DNA from: Pseudorhodobacter antarcticus
Lineage (GTDB): Bacteria > Pseudomonadota > Alphaproteobacteria > Rhodobacterales > Rhodobacteraceae
Direction: 5' to 3'
Length of the DNA: 64,000 nt
NCBI GenBank assembly: GCA_945860375.1
Contig: CAMAQR010000011.1
Coordinates: forward strand, 1 to 64,000
Part shown: positions 43,960 through 52,875 of the stretch, piece by piece
How positions within the stretch are numbered: position 1 is the first letter of the stretch
Layout: each line of letters starts with the position of its first letter
The notes under the pieces: generated by a model
What the model saw: the letters and a program-made list of their open reading frames with translations, nothing else
Databases searched by the model: none
What the model was told of the DNA's origin: nothing
Program-made: the position numbers and the translations under genes

Positions 43960-45945
43960 ATGAAAGATCTCAACCGTCTGTTGCGACCGAAATCCATTGC
44001 CGTTCTGGGCGCGGGTTGGGCGCTGAATGTGATCGAGCAATGCCGCAAGATGGGCTTTGCCGGGTCAGTCTGGCCTGTGCATCCGACGAAGGCTGAAATC
44101 GGCGGATTGCGGGCCTATGCGTCTTTGGCCGACCTGCCAGAGGCCCCGGATGCGGTGTTCATTGGCGTCAACCGGTTCGCCACCATTGAGGTGGTTGCGG
44201 AACTGGCGGCGATGGGGGCGGGAGGTGCGATCTGTTTTGCCGCGGGCTGGACGGAGGCCGGCGAGCCGGAGTTGCAGGCGCAACTGATCGCGGCGGCGGG
44301 CGATATGCCCATCCTTGGCCCGAACTGTTACGGGGTGATCAATTATCTCGATGGGGCCCTGTTGTGGCCCGATCAGCACGGCGGCGTTCGGGTGGACCGC
44401 GGAGTGGCCTTGTTGTCGCAATCGTCGAACATCGTCATCAACCTGTCGATGCAAAAGCGGGCGCTGCCGGTGGCCTATGTGGCCTGTCTGGGCAACGCGG
44501 CCGTGGTGGGCTTGGCTGATCTGGCGGGGGCCTTGTTGGACGATCCGCGCGTCACGGCGATTGGCATGTACATTGAGGGCATCGATGACGCGGCGGCTTT
44601 TGCCGCCCTCGCGCAACGGGCGCGCGCGGCTGGCAAGGGGATTGTCTGCATCAAGTCGGGCAAGACCGAGTTGAGCCGCACTGCCGCTGCCAGTCATACC
44701 GCGTCTTTGGCAGGAGGTGGCGCTGCGTCTTCGGCGTTTCTGCGTCAGATCGGGGTGGCCGAGGTCAACACGCCGTCGGAGTTGATCGAAACGCTGAAAG
44801 TGTTGCATGTGCATGGGCCGGGTCTGGGCGCGCGACTTTGCAGCCTGTCTTGTTCGGGCGGTGAGGCGGGATTGGTGGCCGATCTGGCGGCGCCTTTTGG
44901 CATCGAGTTTCCGGCCCCGTCGGACGCGGTGCGGGCGCGGTTGGGGGAAATTCTGGGGCCGATCGTTACCATCGCCAACCCATTGGATTATCACACCTTC
45001 ATCTGGGGTGACGGACCGCGCACCACCGATGTTTTCACCACCATGCTGGGCGATTATGACGCGGGCATCTATATCATCGACCCGCCGCGCAGCGACCGCT
45101 GCGACCCCGCTTGGTACGAGCCTGCGATTGGTGCCATCGTTTCGGCGCAAAAGACCACGGGAAAACCGGCTTTTCCGGTGGCCTCGATGCCCGAGAATTT
45201 TGACGAAGCGCGCGCTGTCGGGTTGATGGAGCAGGGCGTTTGCACGCTGATGGGGCTGGAAACGGCCTTGGCGGCGGTGCGGGCCGCGCAGGTTTTGCCG
45301 GGGCTGCCGGGATGGCGGCCTGTGGCCGTGATGCCGCCAAGGGAGAGCGTGATGTTGACCGAGGCCGAGGGCAAGGCGGTTCTTGCGGCCGCAGGCGTCG
45401 CGGTGCCGCTTGCGGTGTCGGGAACGGTTCTGGCCGATCTGGATGTGTCTGGTTTGACAGCTCCCTATGCCCTGAAGGGACTGGGGTTTGCGCACAAGAC
45501 CGAAGCCGGAGCGGTGCGGTTGGGGCTGACCACTTTGGCGGAGCAGGCGGAAATGCCGGGGGCCACAGGCTATCTGGTGGAGGAGATGGTGACGGGTGCC
45601 GTCGCTGAAATCCTGCTGGGGCTGCGGCGCGATCCGGTTTACGGGGTGTCCTTGACGCTGGGCATGGGCGGGGTCACGGCTGAGGTTTTGGCCGATACCG
45701 TGACGCTGATCCTGCCCGTGACCGTGCCGCAAGTGCTGGAGGCGTTGCGGGGATTGCGGTTGTGGCCGTTGCTGGACGGCTATCGCGGGCGGCCGCGGGC
45801 GGATATGGCGGCGGTGGCGGATATTGCTGTGCGTCTGGGCGATCTGATGTTGGCCGATGCCGGTCTTGAGGAAATTGAAATCAACCCGATCCTTGTGCGG
45901 CCCGTCGGGGCTGTTGCGGTCGATGCTTTGGTCAGGAGAACCTAG
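43960..45945 (+). CDS. NDP-forming acyl-CoA synthetase (acetate--CoA ligase family)
   Basis: A 661-residue fused alpha-beta enzyme of the ADP-forming acyl-CoA synthetase family. The CoA-binding Rossmann domain begins LLRPKSIAVLGAGWAL. The phosphohistidine is H246 in AAASHTASLAGG. A C-terminal ATP-grasp domain (about 450-661) contains ALKGLGFAHKTEAGAV and EIEINPILV. It would activate a carboxylate to its CoA ester. Here gamma-butyrobetaine or carnitine is the probable substrate, because dehydrogenase and hydratase genes flank it. The ATG at 43960 is preceded by GGGGGA. One base separates no gap to the hydratase: stop and ATG are adjacent. Confidence 0.85.
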   Translation: MKDLNRLLRPKSIAVLGAGWALNVIEQCRKMGFAGSVWPVHPTKAEIGGLRAYASLADLPEAPDAVFIGVNRFATIEVVAELAAMGAGGAICFAAGWTEAGEPELQAQLIAAAGDMPILGPNCYGVINYLDGALLWPDQHGGVRVDRGVALLSQSSNIVINLSMQKRALPVAYVACLGNAAVVGLADLAGALLDDPRVTAIGMYIEGIDDAAAFAALAQRARAAGKGIVCIKSGKTELSRTAAASHTASLAGGGAASSAFLRQIGVAEVNTPSELIETLKVLHVHGPGLGARLCSLSCSGGEAGLVADLAAPFGIEFPAPSDAVRARLGEILGPIVTIANPLDYHTFIWGDGPRTTDVFTTMLGDYDAGIYIIDPPRSDRCDPAWYEPAIGAIVSAQKTTGKPAFPVASMPENFDEARAVGLMEQGVCTLMGLETALAAVRAAQVLPGLPGWRPVAVMPPRESVMLTEAEGKAVLAAAGVAVPLAVSGTVLADLDVSGLTAPYALKGLGFAHKTEAGAVRLGLTTLAEQAEMPGATGYLVEEMVTGAVAEILLGLRRDPVYGVSLTLGMGGVTAEVLADTVTLILPVTVPQVLEALRGLRLWPLLDGYRGRPRADMAAVADIAVRLGDLMLADAGLEEIEINPILVRPVGAVAVDALVRRT

Positions 45946-46740
45946 ATGGAAATGCGCAGTGACGGTCCGGTGAAAACGCTGCGCGAGGGGGCCATTCTGG
46001 AGGTGACTCTGGACGCGCCCAAGGCCAATGCGATCAGCCTGAAAACCAGCCGGGTGATGGGTCAGGTCTTCCGCGATTTCCGCGATGATGACAGTTTGCG
46101 GGTCTGTATCTTGCGCGCGCAGGGCGAGAAATTCTTCTGCCCCGGTTGGGATTTGAAGGCCGCCGCCGAAGGCGACGCGGTGGACGGTGATTACGGTGTT
46201 GGCGGCTTTGGCGGGTTGCAGGAGCTGCCCAATCTGAACAAACCGGTGATTGCAGCAGTGAACGGGATTTGCTGCGGTGGTGGGTTGGAATTGGCGCTGT
46301 CTGCCGATCTGATCCTGTGTTCGGCCAATGCCACCTTTGCGCTGCCGGAAATCCGCTCTGGCACCGTGGCCGATGCCGCCTCGATCAAGCTGCCCAAGCG
46401 CATTCCCTATCATGTGGCGATGGACTTGCTGCTGACAGGCCGCTGGTTTGATGCCGAAGAGGCGCTGCGTTGGGGGATTGTGAAAGAAATCACCACGTCC
46501 GAAGATCTGTTGGCCAAGGCCTGGGATTTGGCGCGGTTGCTGGAAAGTGGCCCGCCCCTGGTTTACGCAGCCATCAAGGAAGTGGTGCGCGAGGCCGAGA
46601 ACATGCGCTTTCAGGATGCGCTGAACCGCGTCTCCAAGCGGCTGTTGCCGACGGTGGACCGGCTTTATGGGTCCGAGGATCAGCTGGAAGGCGCGAAGGC
46701 CTTTGCCGAAAAGCGTGATCCGGTGTGGAAGGGGCGGTAG
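45946..46740 (+). CDS. enoyl-CoA hydratase/isomerase family protein, CaiD-like
   Basis: A 264-residue crotonase-fold enzyme. Crotonase motifs are the oxyanion segment GEKFFCPGWDLKAAAEG, NKPVIAAVNGICCGGGLELALSADLILCS and ALPEIRSGTVADAASIKLP. CaiD hydrates crotonobetainyl-CoA to carnitinyl-CoA, and this protein resembles that branch in sequence and context. The ATG directly follows the synthetase stop, with AGGAG inside the end of that gene, so the two are coupled. Confidence 0.82.
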   Translation: MEMRSDGPVKTLREGAILEVTLDAPKANAISLKTSRVMGQVFRDFRDDDSLRVCILRAQGEKFFCPGWDLKAAAEGDAVDGDYGVGGFGGLQELPNLNKPVIAAVNGICCGGGLELALSADLILCSANATFALPEIRSGTVADAASIKLPKRIPYHVAMDLLLTGRWFDAEEALRWGIVKEITTSEDLLAKAWDLARLLESGPPLVYAAIKEVVREAENMRFQDALNRVSKRLLPTVDRLYGSEDQLEGAKAFAEKRDPVWKGR

Positions 46741-46905
46741 CGGCCGCTGATGCGCCTTGTTTGATGAGCAGGGGGCAAAACGGAGTGCCATTCTGTTGCA
46801 GAACAATCAGCCGTGCCAAAAAGACCGCAACGGCCGCGGCCCGGCTGAAAACAATCTACGCTGTCAGTGACGATGGCGCGTTCTGATCTGAATTTTGGGC
46901 CAGCC

Positions 46906-46918
46906 TGACCGTCGGTCA
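46906..46918. promoter_or_regulatory. TetR-like palindrome upstream of the GMC oxidoreductase
   Basis: TGACCGTCGGTCA is a perfect 6-1-6 palindrome about 115 bases before the GMC gene. Its TGACC/GGTCA half-sites resemble TetR-family operators, and choline genes are often controlled by the TetR protein BetI. No such regulator gene is in the window. The rest of the 292-base gap (46741-47032) shows no gene. Confidence 0.35.
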
Positions 46919-47032
46919 AACGGACCCGGAAATGCGCGTTAAAGTAACCCTTTTGCGACGCTGCTTGTCGCAGATCGGTCAGGAAACGCGCGCGGCTCGG
47001 GCTATCGCTGATCCGCTGACAGCGGAGGCCCC

Positions 47033-48646
47033 ATGCACGACACCGATTACATCATCGTAGGTTCTGGCTCTGCCGGGTCGGTGCTGGCCGACCGGCTGAC
47101 GGCAAGCGGCAAGCACAAGGTCACGGTGCTGGAGGCGGGCGGCACGGACCGACGCTTTTATGTGCATCTGCCTTTGGGCTACGGCAAGCTGTTTTACGAT
47201 CCGGCGGTGAACTGGATGTATGCAACCGAGCCCGATCCGGGGCTGGCCGGGGCGCGCGATCACTGGCCGCGCGGCAAGCTTTTGGGCGGATCATCGTCGA
47301 TCAATGCCATGGTCTATATTCGCGGCCACCGGGCGGATTACGACGAATGGGGCGCGCAGAATCCGGGCTGGGGCTGGGACGACTGTCTGGCCGCCTACAA
47401 GGCCATGGAGGACACCGAGGCAGGCGGCGATGCGTGGCGCGGCAAGGGTGGCCCACTGTTCATCAGCGAAAACCGCAAAGGGCTGCACTGGATCGTCGAG
47501 GATTATATCAAGGCCTGCGGTCAGGCCGGACTGCCCTACAACCGCGATTTCAACGGGGCCGAACAGGAAGGCGCGGGCACCTATCAGCTGACGATCAAGA
47601 ACGCGCGGCGCAATTCGGCGGCGCGGGCGTTTTTGCGGCCTGCGATGAGGCGCAAAAACCTGCGCGTGATCACGCGGGCGCAGGTGACGCGGGTGCTGTT
47701 TGAAGGACGGCGCGCGGTTGGGGTGGAATATGTGCAAGGCGGGCGGCGGGTGGAATTACGCTGCAACGCCGAGGTGATCCTGTCGGGCGGGGCGATCAAT
47801 TCGCCGCAGCTGTTGCAGCTGTCGGGGGTGGGGCCGGGGGCGTTGCTACAGGGTCATGGCATTGGCGTGGTCGAAGACAATCCCAACGTTGGCGCGCATC
47901 TGAGCGACCATCAAGGCATCAACTACACTTGGCGCATGAAAGTGCCGACCTACAATGATCTGCTGCGGCCATGGTGGGGCAAGTTGTTCGTGGGGATGCA
48001 ATACTTCCTGACCGGCGGCGGGCCACTGGCGAAATCGATCAACCATGGTGGCGGGTTCTTCCGCACCTCGCCCGATCTGGGTCGCCCAAACATGCAGTTG
48101 TATCTGCAGGCGTTTTCGACCTTGCTGCCCCGCGCGGGAGAGCGGCCTTTGCTGACGCCTGATCCGTTTCCGGGCCTGTCCATCGGGCTGTCAAATTGCC
48201 GTCCCACGTCGCGCGGGCACATCAGGATCGGCTCTACGGACCCGCTGGCGCACCCGGTGATCACGGCCAATGTCTATTCCACCGACCATGACGTGCAGGA
48301 AATGCTGGCGGCCGTGAAATACCTGCGCCACATCGCGGCACAGCCGGCACTGGCGGCTTTGATCGACGCTGAACTGCGCCCCGGCCCGGCGGTGCAATCG
48401 GACGGCGACCTCATCGCGGATTTTCGGGCGCGGTCGGGGACGGTGTATCACCCAAGCTGCACCGCGCGAATGGGGCCGGATGCGGCCACATCGGTGGTGG
48501 ATGCGGCTTGCCGCGTGCATGGCTTGACCGGGCTGCGGGTGATCGACGCCAGCGCCTTCCCCAATCTGATCGCGGGCAATACCAACGCGCCCGCAATGCT
48601 GATGGGCTGGAAGGGTGCCGAGATGGTGCTGAAGGACGCCACCTGA
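47033..48646 (+). CDS. GMC family oxidoreductase, choline-dehydrogenase-like
   Basis: A 537-residue FAD enzyme. The ADP-binding fold is [18 protein letters not shown] (residues 5-22) with VLEAGG after it. GMC signature 1 is [16 protein letters not shown] and signature 2 [17 protein letters not shown]. The C-terminal catalytic pair lies in [10 protein letters not shown] (His) and [11 protein letters not shown] (Asn). Choline dehydrogenase BetA is the nearest functional model and choline sulfatase lies next door, but alcohol dehydrogenases of this family share all motifs, so substrate is inferred. ATG follows GGAGG. Confidence 0.82.
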   Translation: MHDTDYIIVGSGSAGSVLADRLTASGKHKVTVLEAGGTDRRFYVHLPLGYGKLFYDPAVNWMYATEPDPGLAGARDHWPRGKLLGGSSSINAMVYIRGHRADYDEWGAQNPGWGWDDCLAAYKAMEDTEAGGDAWRGKGGPLFISENRKGLHWIVEDYIKACGQAGLPYNRDFNGAEQEGAGTYQLTIKNARRNSAARAFLRPAMRRKNLRVITRAQVTRVLFEGRRAVGVEYVQGGRRVELRCNAEVILSGGAINSPQLLQLSGVGPGALLQGHGIGVVEDNPNVGAHLSDHQGINYTWRMKVPTYNDLLRPWWGKLFVGMQYFLTGGGPLAKSINHGGGFFRTSPDLGRPNMQLYLQAFSTLLPRAGERPLLTPDPFPGLSIGLSNCRPTSRGHIRIGSTDPLAHPVITANVYSTDHDVQEMLAAVKYLRHIAAQPALAALIDAELRPGPAVQSDGDLIADFRARSGTVYHPSCTARMGPDAATSVVDAACRVHGLTGLRVIDASAFPNLIAGNTNAPAMLMGWKGAEMVLKDAT

Positions 48647-48654
48647 ACGGTGGT

Positions 48655-48690
48655 GCCGCCGCGCCCCCCATCGAGGGGGGACTTGGCGGC
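48655..48690. terminator. GC hairpin after the GMC oxidoreductase gene
   Basis: CCCCCC (48664-48669) pairs with GGGGGG (48675-48680) around ATCGA, and outside a 3-base mismatch CCGCC pairs with GGCGG. It lies 9 bases after the stop codon. There is no T tract, but it may protect or end the transcript together with the inverted repeat at 48741. Confidence 0.45.
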
Positions 48691-48740
48691 GGCTGCCGCG
48701 GATGGGCGGTCAACGGGGCGTCTGTGGGTGATCGTGAAGC

Positions 48741-48807
48741 CTCCGGCGGGGATAGTTGGGCCAAAGTGAAAATAATTTTCATCTTGGTCCAAATATCCCC
48801 CGCGGAG
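48741..48807. repeat. two dispersed-repeat copies (5 and 6) fused as a long inverted repeat
   Basis: The left arm reads CTCCGGCGGGGATAGTTGGG then CCAAAGTGAAAAT; the right arm on the other strand reads GCGGGGGATATTTGG then ACCAAGATGAAAAT. The two copies meet at an A (48774), so 33 bases on each side pair with few mismatches. It lies between the convergent GMC and choline sulfatase genes, where a two-way terminator is expected. Confidence 0.75.
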
Positions 48808-48896
48808 CGCCCGACAGCACCGCGACACAGCGCTTCGGGGTTGCCGCCGCGTGGGAGGTTCCGCGCGCCTTGCGCGGGTTCAGCCACCGCACCGGG

Positions 48897-50405
48897 CTAC
48901 TCGCCGCGCGGAAACCGCTTGTTTTCTTCCAGCCTGTTCAGGTCCATGTGGTTGCGCATGTACCGCTCTGACGCCGCGCGCAGGGGTTGGTGATCCCAAG
49001 GATAGTAGGCTCCGTTGCGCAGCGCCTCATAGACCACCCAGCGGCGGGCCTGGCTTTGGCGCACCTCGGCGTCATAGGCCGGGATATCCCAACGCTCGGA
49101 CGCAAGGTGTTGGAAATGCGCCAACACCTCGGCGGCGCGGGGGTCGGCGGCAAGGTTTTCGCATTCTTCCGGGTCGGCGGCCAGATCGTAAAGCTGATCC
49201 GGGTCGGCGGGGCAGTGGATGTATTTCCATGCCCCCAACCGCAGCGCAACCATCGGGGTGATGCTGCCTTCGGCGGCGTATTCCATCGCGACCGGGCTGC
49301 TGCGGGGGGTGCCTTTGGCCAAGGGCACAAGGCTTTCACCGTCGGTCCATGGCATCACCTCGTCCATCGAAACACCAGCCAGATCGCACAGCGTCGGTGT
49401 CAGGTCGACGGTGGACACTGCGGTTTGCTCCAGATGCGGGGCAAGGCCGGGTGCGCAGATCATCAGGGGCACGCGGGCGGCGCCTTCGAAGAAGTTCATC
49501 TTGAACCACAGGCCCTTGCGGCCCAGCATCTCACCATGGTCCGAGACAAAGACGATGATCGCTTCTTGCCGCGTCGCCTCCAGTGTCGCCAGAATCTCGC
49601 CTATTTTGTCGTCCACGTAGGAAATGTTGGCAAAATAGCCCCGCCGGGCGCGGCGGATGTGGTCGGGCGTCACCTCTGATGAGCGCCAATCGCAGGCGTC
49701 CATCAGGCGTCTGGAATGGGGGTCCATCGCCTCATAGGCCAAGGGTGTTGGGGGGGCCAGCTCGGGGATGTCGTTGTAAAGCTTCCAGTATTTTGCGCGG
49801 GCGACGAAAGGGTCATGCGGATGGGTGAAGCTGGCGGTCAGGCACCAAGGACGGTTGTCGAGGCCGCGCGAGAGGTCGTAAATCTTCTGCACCGCCTGAT
49901 GGCAGACGTCATCGTCATATTCCAGCTGGTTGGTGATTTCGGCCACGCCCGCGCCCGTGACCGAGCCCAGATTGTGATACCACCAATCGATCCGTTCCCC
50001 CGGTTTGCGGTAATCGGGGGTCCAGCCGAAATCGGCGGGATAGATGTCGGTGGTCAGGCGTTCCTCGAACCCATGCAACTGATCGGGACCGACGAAATGC
50101 ATCTTGCCCGACAGCGCCGTGTAATACCCGGCGCGGCGCAGGTGGTGGGCATAGGTGGGAATGTCGGAGGCGAACTCGGCGGCGTTGTCATAGACCCGCG
50201 TGCGGCGGGGCAAGGCGCCCGACATGAAGGCCGCGCGGGCGGGGGCGCAGAGCGGCGAAGCGGTATAGGCATTGCCAAAGCGCACCGATTTCGCCGCCAG
50301 TTTGCGCAGGTTGGGCGTGTGCAGGAAACCGGCGGGACCATCCTCGAACAGGGTTCCGGTCAGTTGATCCACCATCAGGATCAGGATGTTCGGGCGCGGT
50401 GTCAT
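48897..50405 (-). CDS. betC: choline-sulfatase
   Basis: A 502-residue type I sulfatase that hydrolyses choline O-sulfate to choline and sulfate. The formylglycine motif is C53-A-P-A-R57 (SPLCAPARAAF). Metal ligands are seen in NILILMVDQL and VFVSDHGEMLG. The C-terminal tail MDLNRLEENKRFP resembles the closing segment of BetC proteins, and length matches BetC. The protein has no signal peptide, so choline sulfate must be imported first. ATG 50405 follows AAGGAG. Confidence 0.87.
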   Translation of the reverse strand: MTPRPNILILMVDQLTGTLFEDGPAGFLHTPNLRKLAAKSVRFGNAYTASPLCAPARAAFMSGALPRRTRVYDNAAEFASDIPTYAHHLRRAGYYTALSGKMHFVGPDQLHGFEERLTTDIYPADFGWTPDYRKPGERIDWWYHNLGSVTGAGVAEITNQLEYDDDVCHQAVQKIYDLSRGLDNRPWCLTASFTHPHDPFVARAKYWKLYNDIPELAPPTPLAYEAMDPHSRRLMDACDWRSSEVTPDHIRRARRGYFANISYVDDKIGEILATLEATRQEAIIVFVSDHGEMLGRKGLWFKMNFFEGAARVPLMICAPGLAPHLEQTAVSTVDLTPTLCDLAGVSMDEVMPWTDGESLVPLAKGTPRSSPVAMEYAAEGSITPMVALRLGAWKYIHCPADPDQLYDLAADPEECENLAADPRAAEVLAHFQHLASERWDIPAYDAEVRQSQARRWVVYEALRNGAYYPWDHQPLRAASERYMRNHMDLNRLEENKRFPRGE

Positions 50406-50723
50406 GGGCAGGCTCCTTGCTTTGGCGCCAGCTTATGCGCTGTCGGCGCCGTCGAACAGGGGCAGATGCGGCGCGGTGGCTTGGGTTTGCGCCGCGCCTC
50501 TTTGAGCGCGGCGGCAACAAGAGGCAAGGTTGCCTGTTGTGCCACAGTGTTTCCAGAGATTGCGGGTTTGGGGTGGGTCATCGACAGGGTCGTCACAGGC
50601 GGTTCCACCACCGTGGCCAGCCGCGGTTTGGAACCTGTCGCATTCAAGACGCAAAGCGGCGTTAATATGGCAGGGCGGCGCGGTCAGGCGATGCTTGATG
50701 GCACGGCAGGACGGGGGTGTTTC
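50406..50723. other. 318-base divergent gap before the CocE/NonD gene
   Basis: Promoters for betC (minus) and the hydrolase (plus) must lie here. A minus-strand frame of 81 codons ending at the betC start is open but has no ribosome site and a random, Pro/Arg-rich composition. I see no convincing gene, repeat or hairpin with a T tract. Confidence 0.4.
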
Positions 50724-52754
50724 ATGCGCATTGTCACCGAATTTACCCATCAAATCGTGGACCTGCCCGATGTGGGCATCACGCTGTCTGATGGTTGCCG
50801 CCTGTCGGCGCGGATATGGCGGCCGGTTGGGTCCGCGCCGGTGCCTGCGGTGCTGGAATACATTCCCTACCGCAAGCGCGACGGCACTTTGCCGCGCGAT
50901 GAGATGATGCACGCCTATGTGGCGGGGCATGGCTATGCCTGTGTGCGGGTCGATATGCGCGGCAATGGTGACAGCGAAGGGCTGATGACCGACGAATACA
51001 CCATTCAGGAACTGGCCGACGCCTGCGAGGTGATTGAATGGCTGGCCGCGCAGGACTGGTGTTCGGGGTCAGTGGGCATGATGGGCAAAAGCTGGGGCGG
51101 GTTCAACTGCTTGCAGACCGCATTCCTGCAGCCTGCGGCATTGAAGGCGGTGATCTCGGTCTGCGCCACCACCGACCGTTTTGCAGATGACATTCATTTC
51201 AAGGGTGGCTGCCTTCTGGGTGAGAATTTCGGCTGGGGCACGCTGATGCTGTCTTACTCCAGCCGCCCGGCGGACCCTGCGTTGCGGGCTGACTGGCGGG
51301 AGGATTGGCTGGCGCGGCTGGAGGCGGATGCGTGGCTGGCCCCGCGCTGGGCGGCGTTGCAAGAGCGCGGGCCCTATTGGCAGCATGGGTCGGTCTGTGA
51401 AGATTATTCCCGCATGACCGTGCCTGTGCTGTCTTGGGGTGGCTGGGCTGACAATTACATGAACACCGTGGCGCATCTGGTGGAAAACGTGCCGGGAGTG
51501 GTGAAGGGGATCGTGGGGCCTTGGGTGCATCAATACCCGCATACGGCGGTGCCGGGGCCGGCGGTGGGGTTTTTGCAAGAGGCTGTGCGCTGGTGGGACC
51601 GCTGGTTGAAAGGCGTGGAGAATGGAGTGGAGGCTGAGCCAGCCTACCGCGCCTATATGATCCATTCCGAGCCGCCGGATGCGAGTGCGCGGCATCGGGC
51701 GGGGCATTGGGTGGCGGAGGAGGTCTGGCCAAGCCCGCGGGTTTCGCGGGTGGTGATGGGTCTTGCCGCCGAAGCCGGGGGGGCCGACTGCCCCCCCGGA
51801 TCCCCCCGTGGATATTTGAACCAATGTGAAAGCGCAGAAATTGCCTTGGCCGTTTGCACCCCGCAGCATTTGGGCATGCTGACGGGCGAGTTTTTCCCGA
51901 TGGGGTTGAACGCCGAAATGCCGGGCGATCAGGCGGCGGATGATGCGTTGTCGCTGTGCTTTGAGGGGTCGGTTCTGGAGGCGCCGCTGGACTTGCTGGG
52001 CGCGGCGCGGCTGCGGTTGCGGGTGGCGTCCGATCAGCCACTGGCCTTTGTCGTGGCGCGGTTGTGTGACGTGGCACCCGATGGGTCATCGGTGCGGATT
52101 GCGCATGGAATGTTGAACCTGTGCCATCGCTGCTCGGCGGAAAAGCCGGAACCGATGCCGGTGGGGCAGGCGGTGGAGGTGGCGTTTGATATTGATCAGA
52201 TGGCTTACCGTTTGGCGGCGGGGCATCGCTTGCGCTTGGCGATTTCAACGACTTACTGGCCGTTTTTGTGGCCATCGCCCAAGCCTGCGACTGTGACGAT
52301 CCTGCAGGGCAGCCTGGACCTGCCGGTGCATCAGGGCAGTGCTTCGGAATGGGTGCCGCCGGGGCCCGAGGGGGCGCAACCTTGGGCGCACAGGGTGCTG
52401 CGGGCGGGCAAGACGACCCGCAAGATCGAGACGGATCTGATCACTGGCACCACGGCTTTGGTGATCCGGGACGATCTGGGTGACGCCGAGAACCTGACCC
52501 ATGGGCTTTGCACCGGCGAGACGATGTCAGAGCTGTGGCAGGTGCATCCCGATGATCCTTTGTCGGCGCGGGCAGTTCACACATGGGAGCAGCGTCTGTC
52601 GCGCGCAGGTTGGTCGGTGCGCACGCAGGTGCAGGCTGAAATGACTGCCACCGCCAACCATCTACGGTTGACCGCCCACCTAACCGCTTGGCAGGGCGAT
52701 GAAATTATTTTTCAGCGGGAGTTTGACGAAACTGTCGAAAGACGGTTTGTTTAA
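50724..52754 (+). CDS. CocE/NonD family hydrolase with an in-frame repeat insertion
   Basis: A 676-residue X-Pro dipeptidyl-peptidase/cocaine-esterase-like hydrolase of esters or amides. Domain 1 has the nucleophile Ser123 in GKSWGG, the acid in WGGWADNY and the base in GPWVHQYPH. The C-terminal jelly-roll domain (about residues 375-676) has the PepX_C pattern. Residues about 350-370 (EAGGADCPPGSPRGYLNQ) come from the dispersed repeat at 51773-51832 and join the two domains. No signal peptide. The start at 50724 matches the family N-terminus VTEFTHQIVDLPDVGITLSD. Confidence 0.85.
   Translation: MRIVTEFTHQIVDLPDVGITLSDGCRLSARIWRPVGSAPVPAVLEYIPYRKRDGTLPRDEMMHAYVAGHGYACVRVDMRGNGDSEGLMTDEYTIQELADACEVIEWLAAQDWCSGSVGMMGKSWGGFNCLQTAFLQPAALKAVISVCATTDRFADDIHFKGGCLLGENFGWGTLMLSYSSRPADPALRADWREDWLARLEADAWLAPRWAALQERGPYWQHGSVCEDYSRMTVPVLSWGGWADNYMNTVAHLVENVPGVVKGIVGPWVHQYPHTAVPGPAVGFLQEAVRWWDRWLKGVENGVEAEPAYRAYMIHSEPPDASARHRAGHWVAEEVWPSPRVSRVVMGLAAEAGGADCPPGSPRGYLNQCESAEIALAVCTPQHLGMLTGEFFPMGLNAEMPGDQAADDALSLCFEGSVLEAPLDLLGAARLRLRVASDQPLAFVVARLCDVAPDGSSVRIAHGMLNLCHRCSAEKPEPMPVGQAVEVAFDIDQMAYRLAAGHRLRLAISTTYWPFLWPSPKPATVTILQGSLDLPVHQGSASEWVPPGPEGAQPWAHRVLRAGKTTRKIETDLITGTTALVIRDDLGDAENLTHGLCTGETMSELWQVHPDDPLSARAVHTWEQRLSRAGWSVRTQVQAEMTATANHLRLTAHLTAWQGDEIIFQREFDETVERRFV
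51773..51832 (+). repeat. dispersed repeat copy 7, inside the CocE/NonD gene
   Basis: GGGGGGG (51777-51783) pairs with CCCCCCC (51791-51797); then GGATCCCCCCGTGGATATTT, then GAACCAATGTGAAA. Hairpin, C-run, GGATATTT and GAAA tail are in the same order as the intergenic copy at 43711. Here it is read in frame without a stop and adds about 20 residues to a protein linker. Confidence 0.72.
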
Positions 52755-52875
52755 GCGCCAGCTTGGGGCAGGATGAGCCAAGAATCGTTGTCACAGCAGA
52801 AATCCACGGTCTATTGAGTGGCCAATCAACAAAACGGCTCCAAAGCCGGACCGAAGAACGATCAGGGAGATCCAA

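Noticed and set aside
44065..46806. 913-codon open frame on the minus strand opposite the synthetase and hydratase genes
   Set aside because: It is Arg/Gln/His-rich, has no known motif and runs across two well-supported genes.
50402..50647. 81-codon frame ending at the betC start
   Set aside because: No ribosome site, random Pro/Lys/Arg composition and no match to any motif, despite the suggestive overlap with betC.
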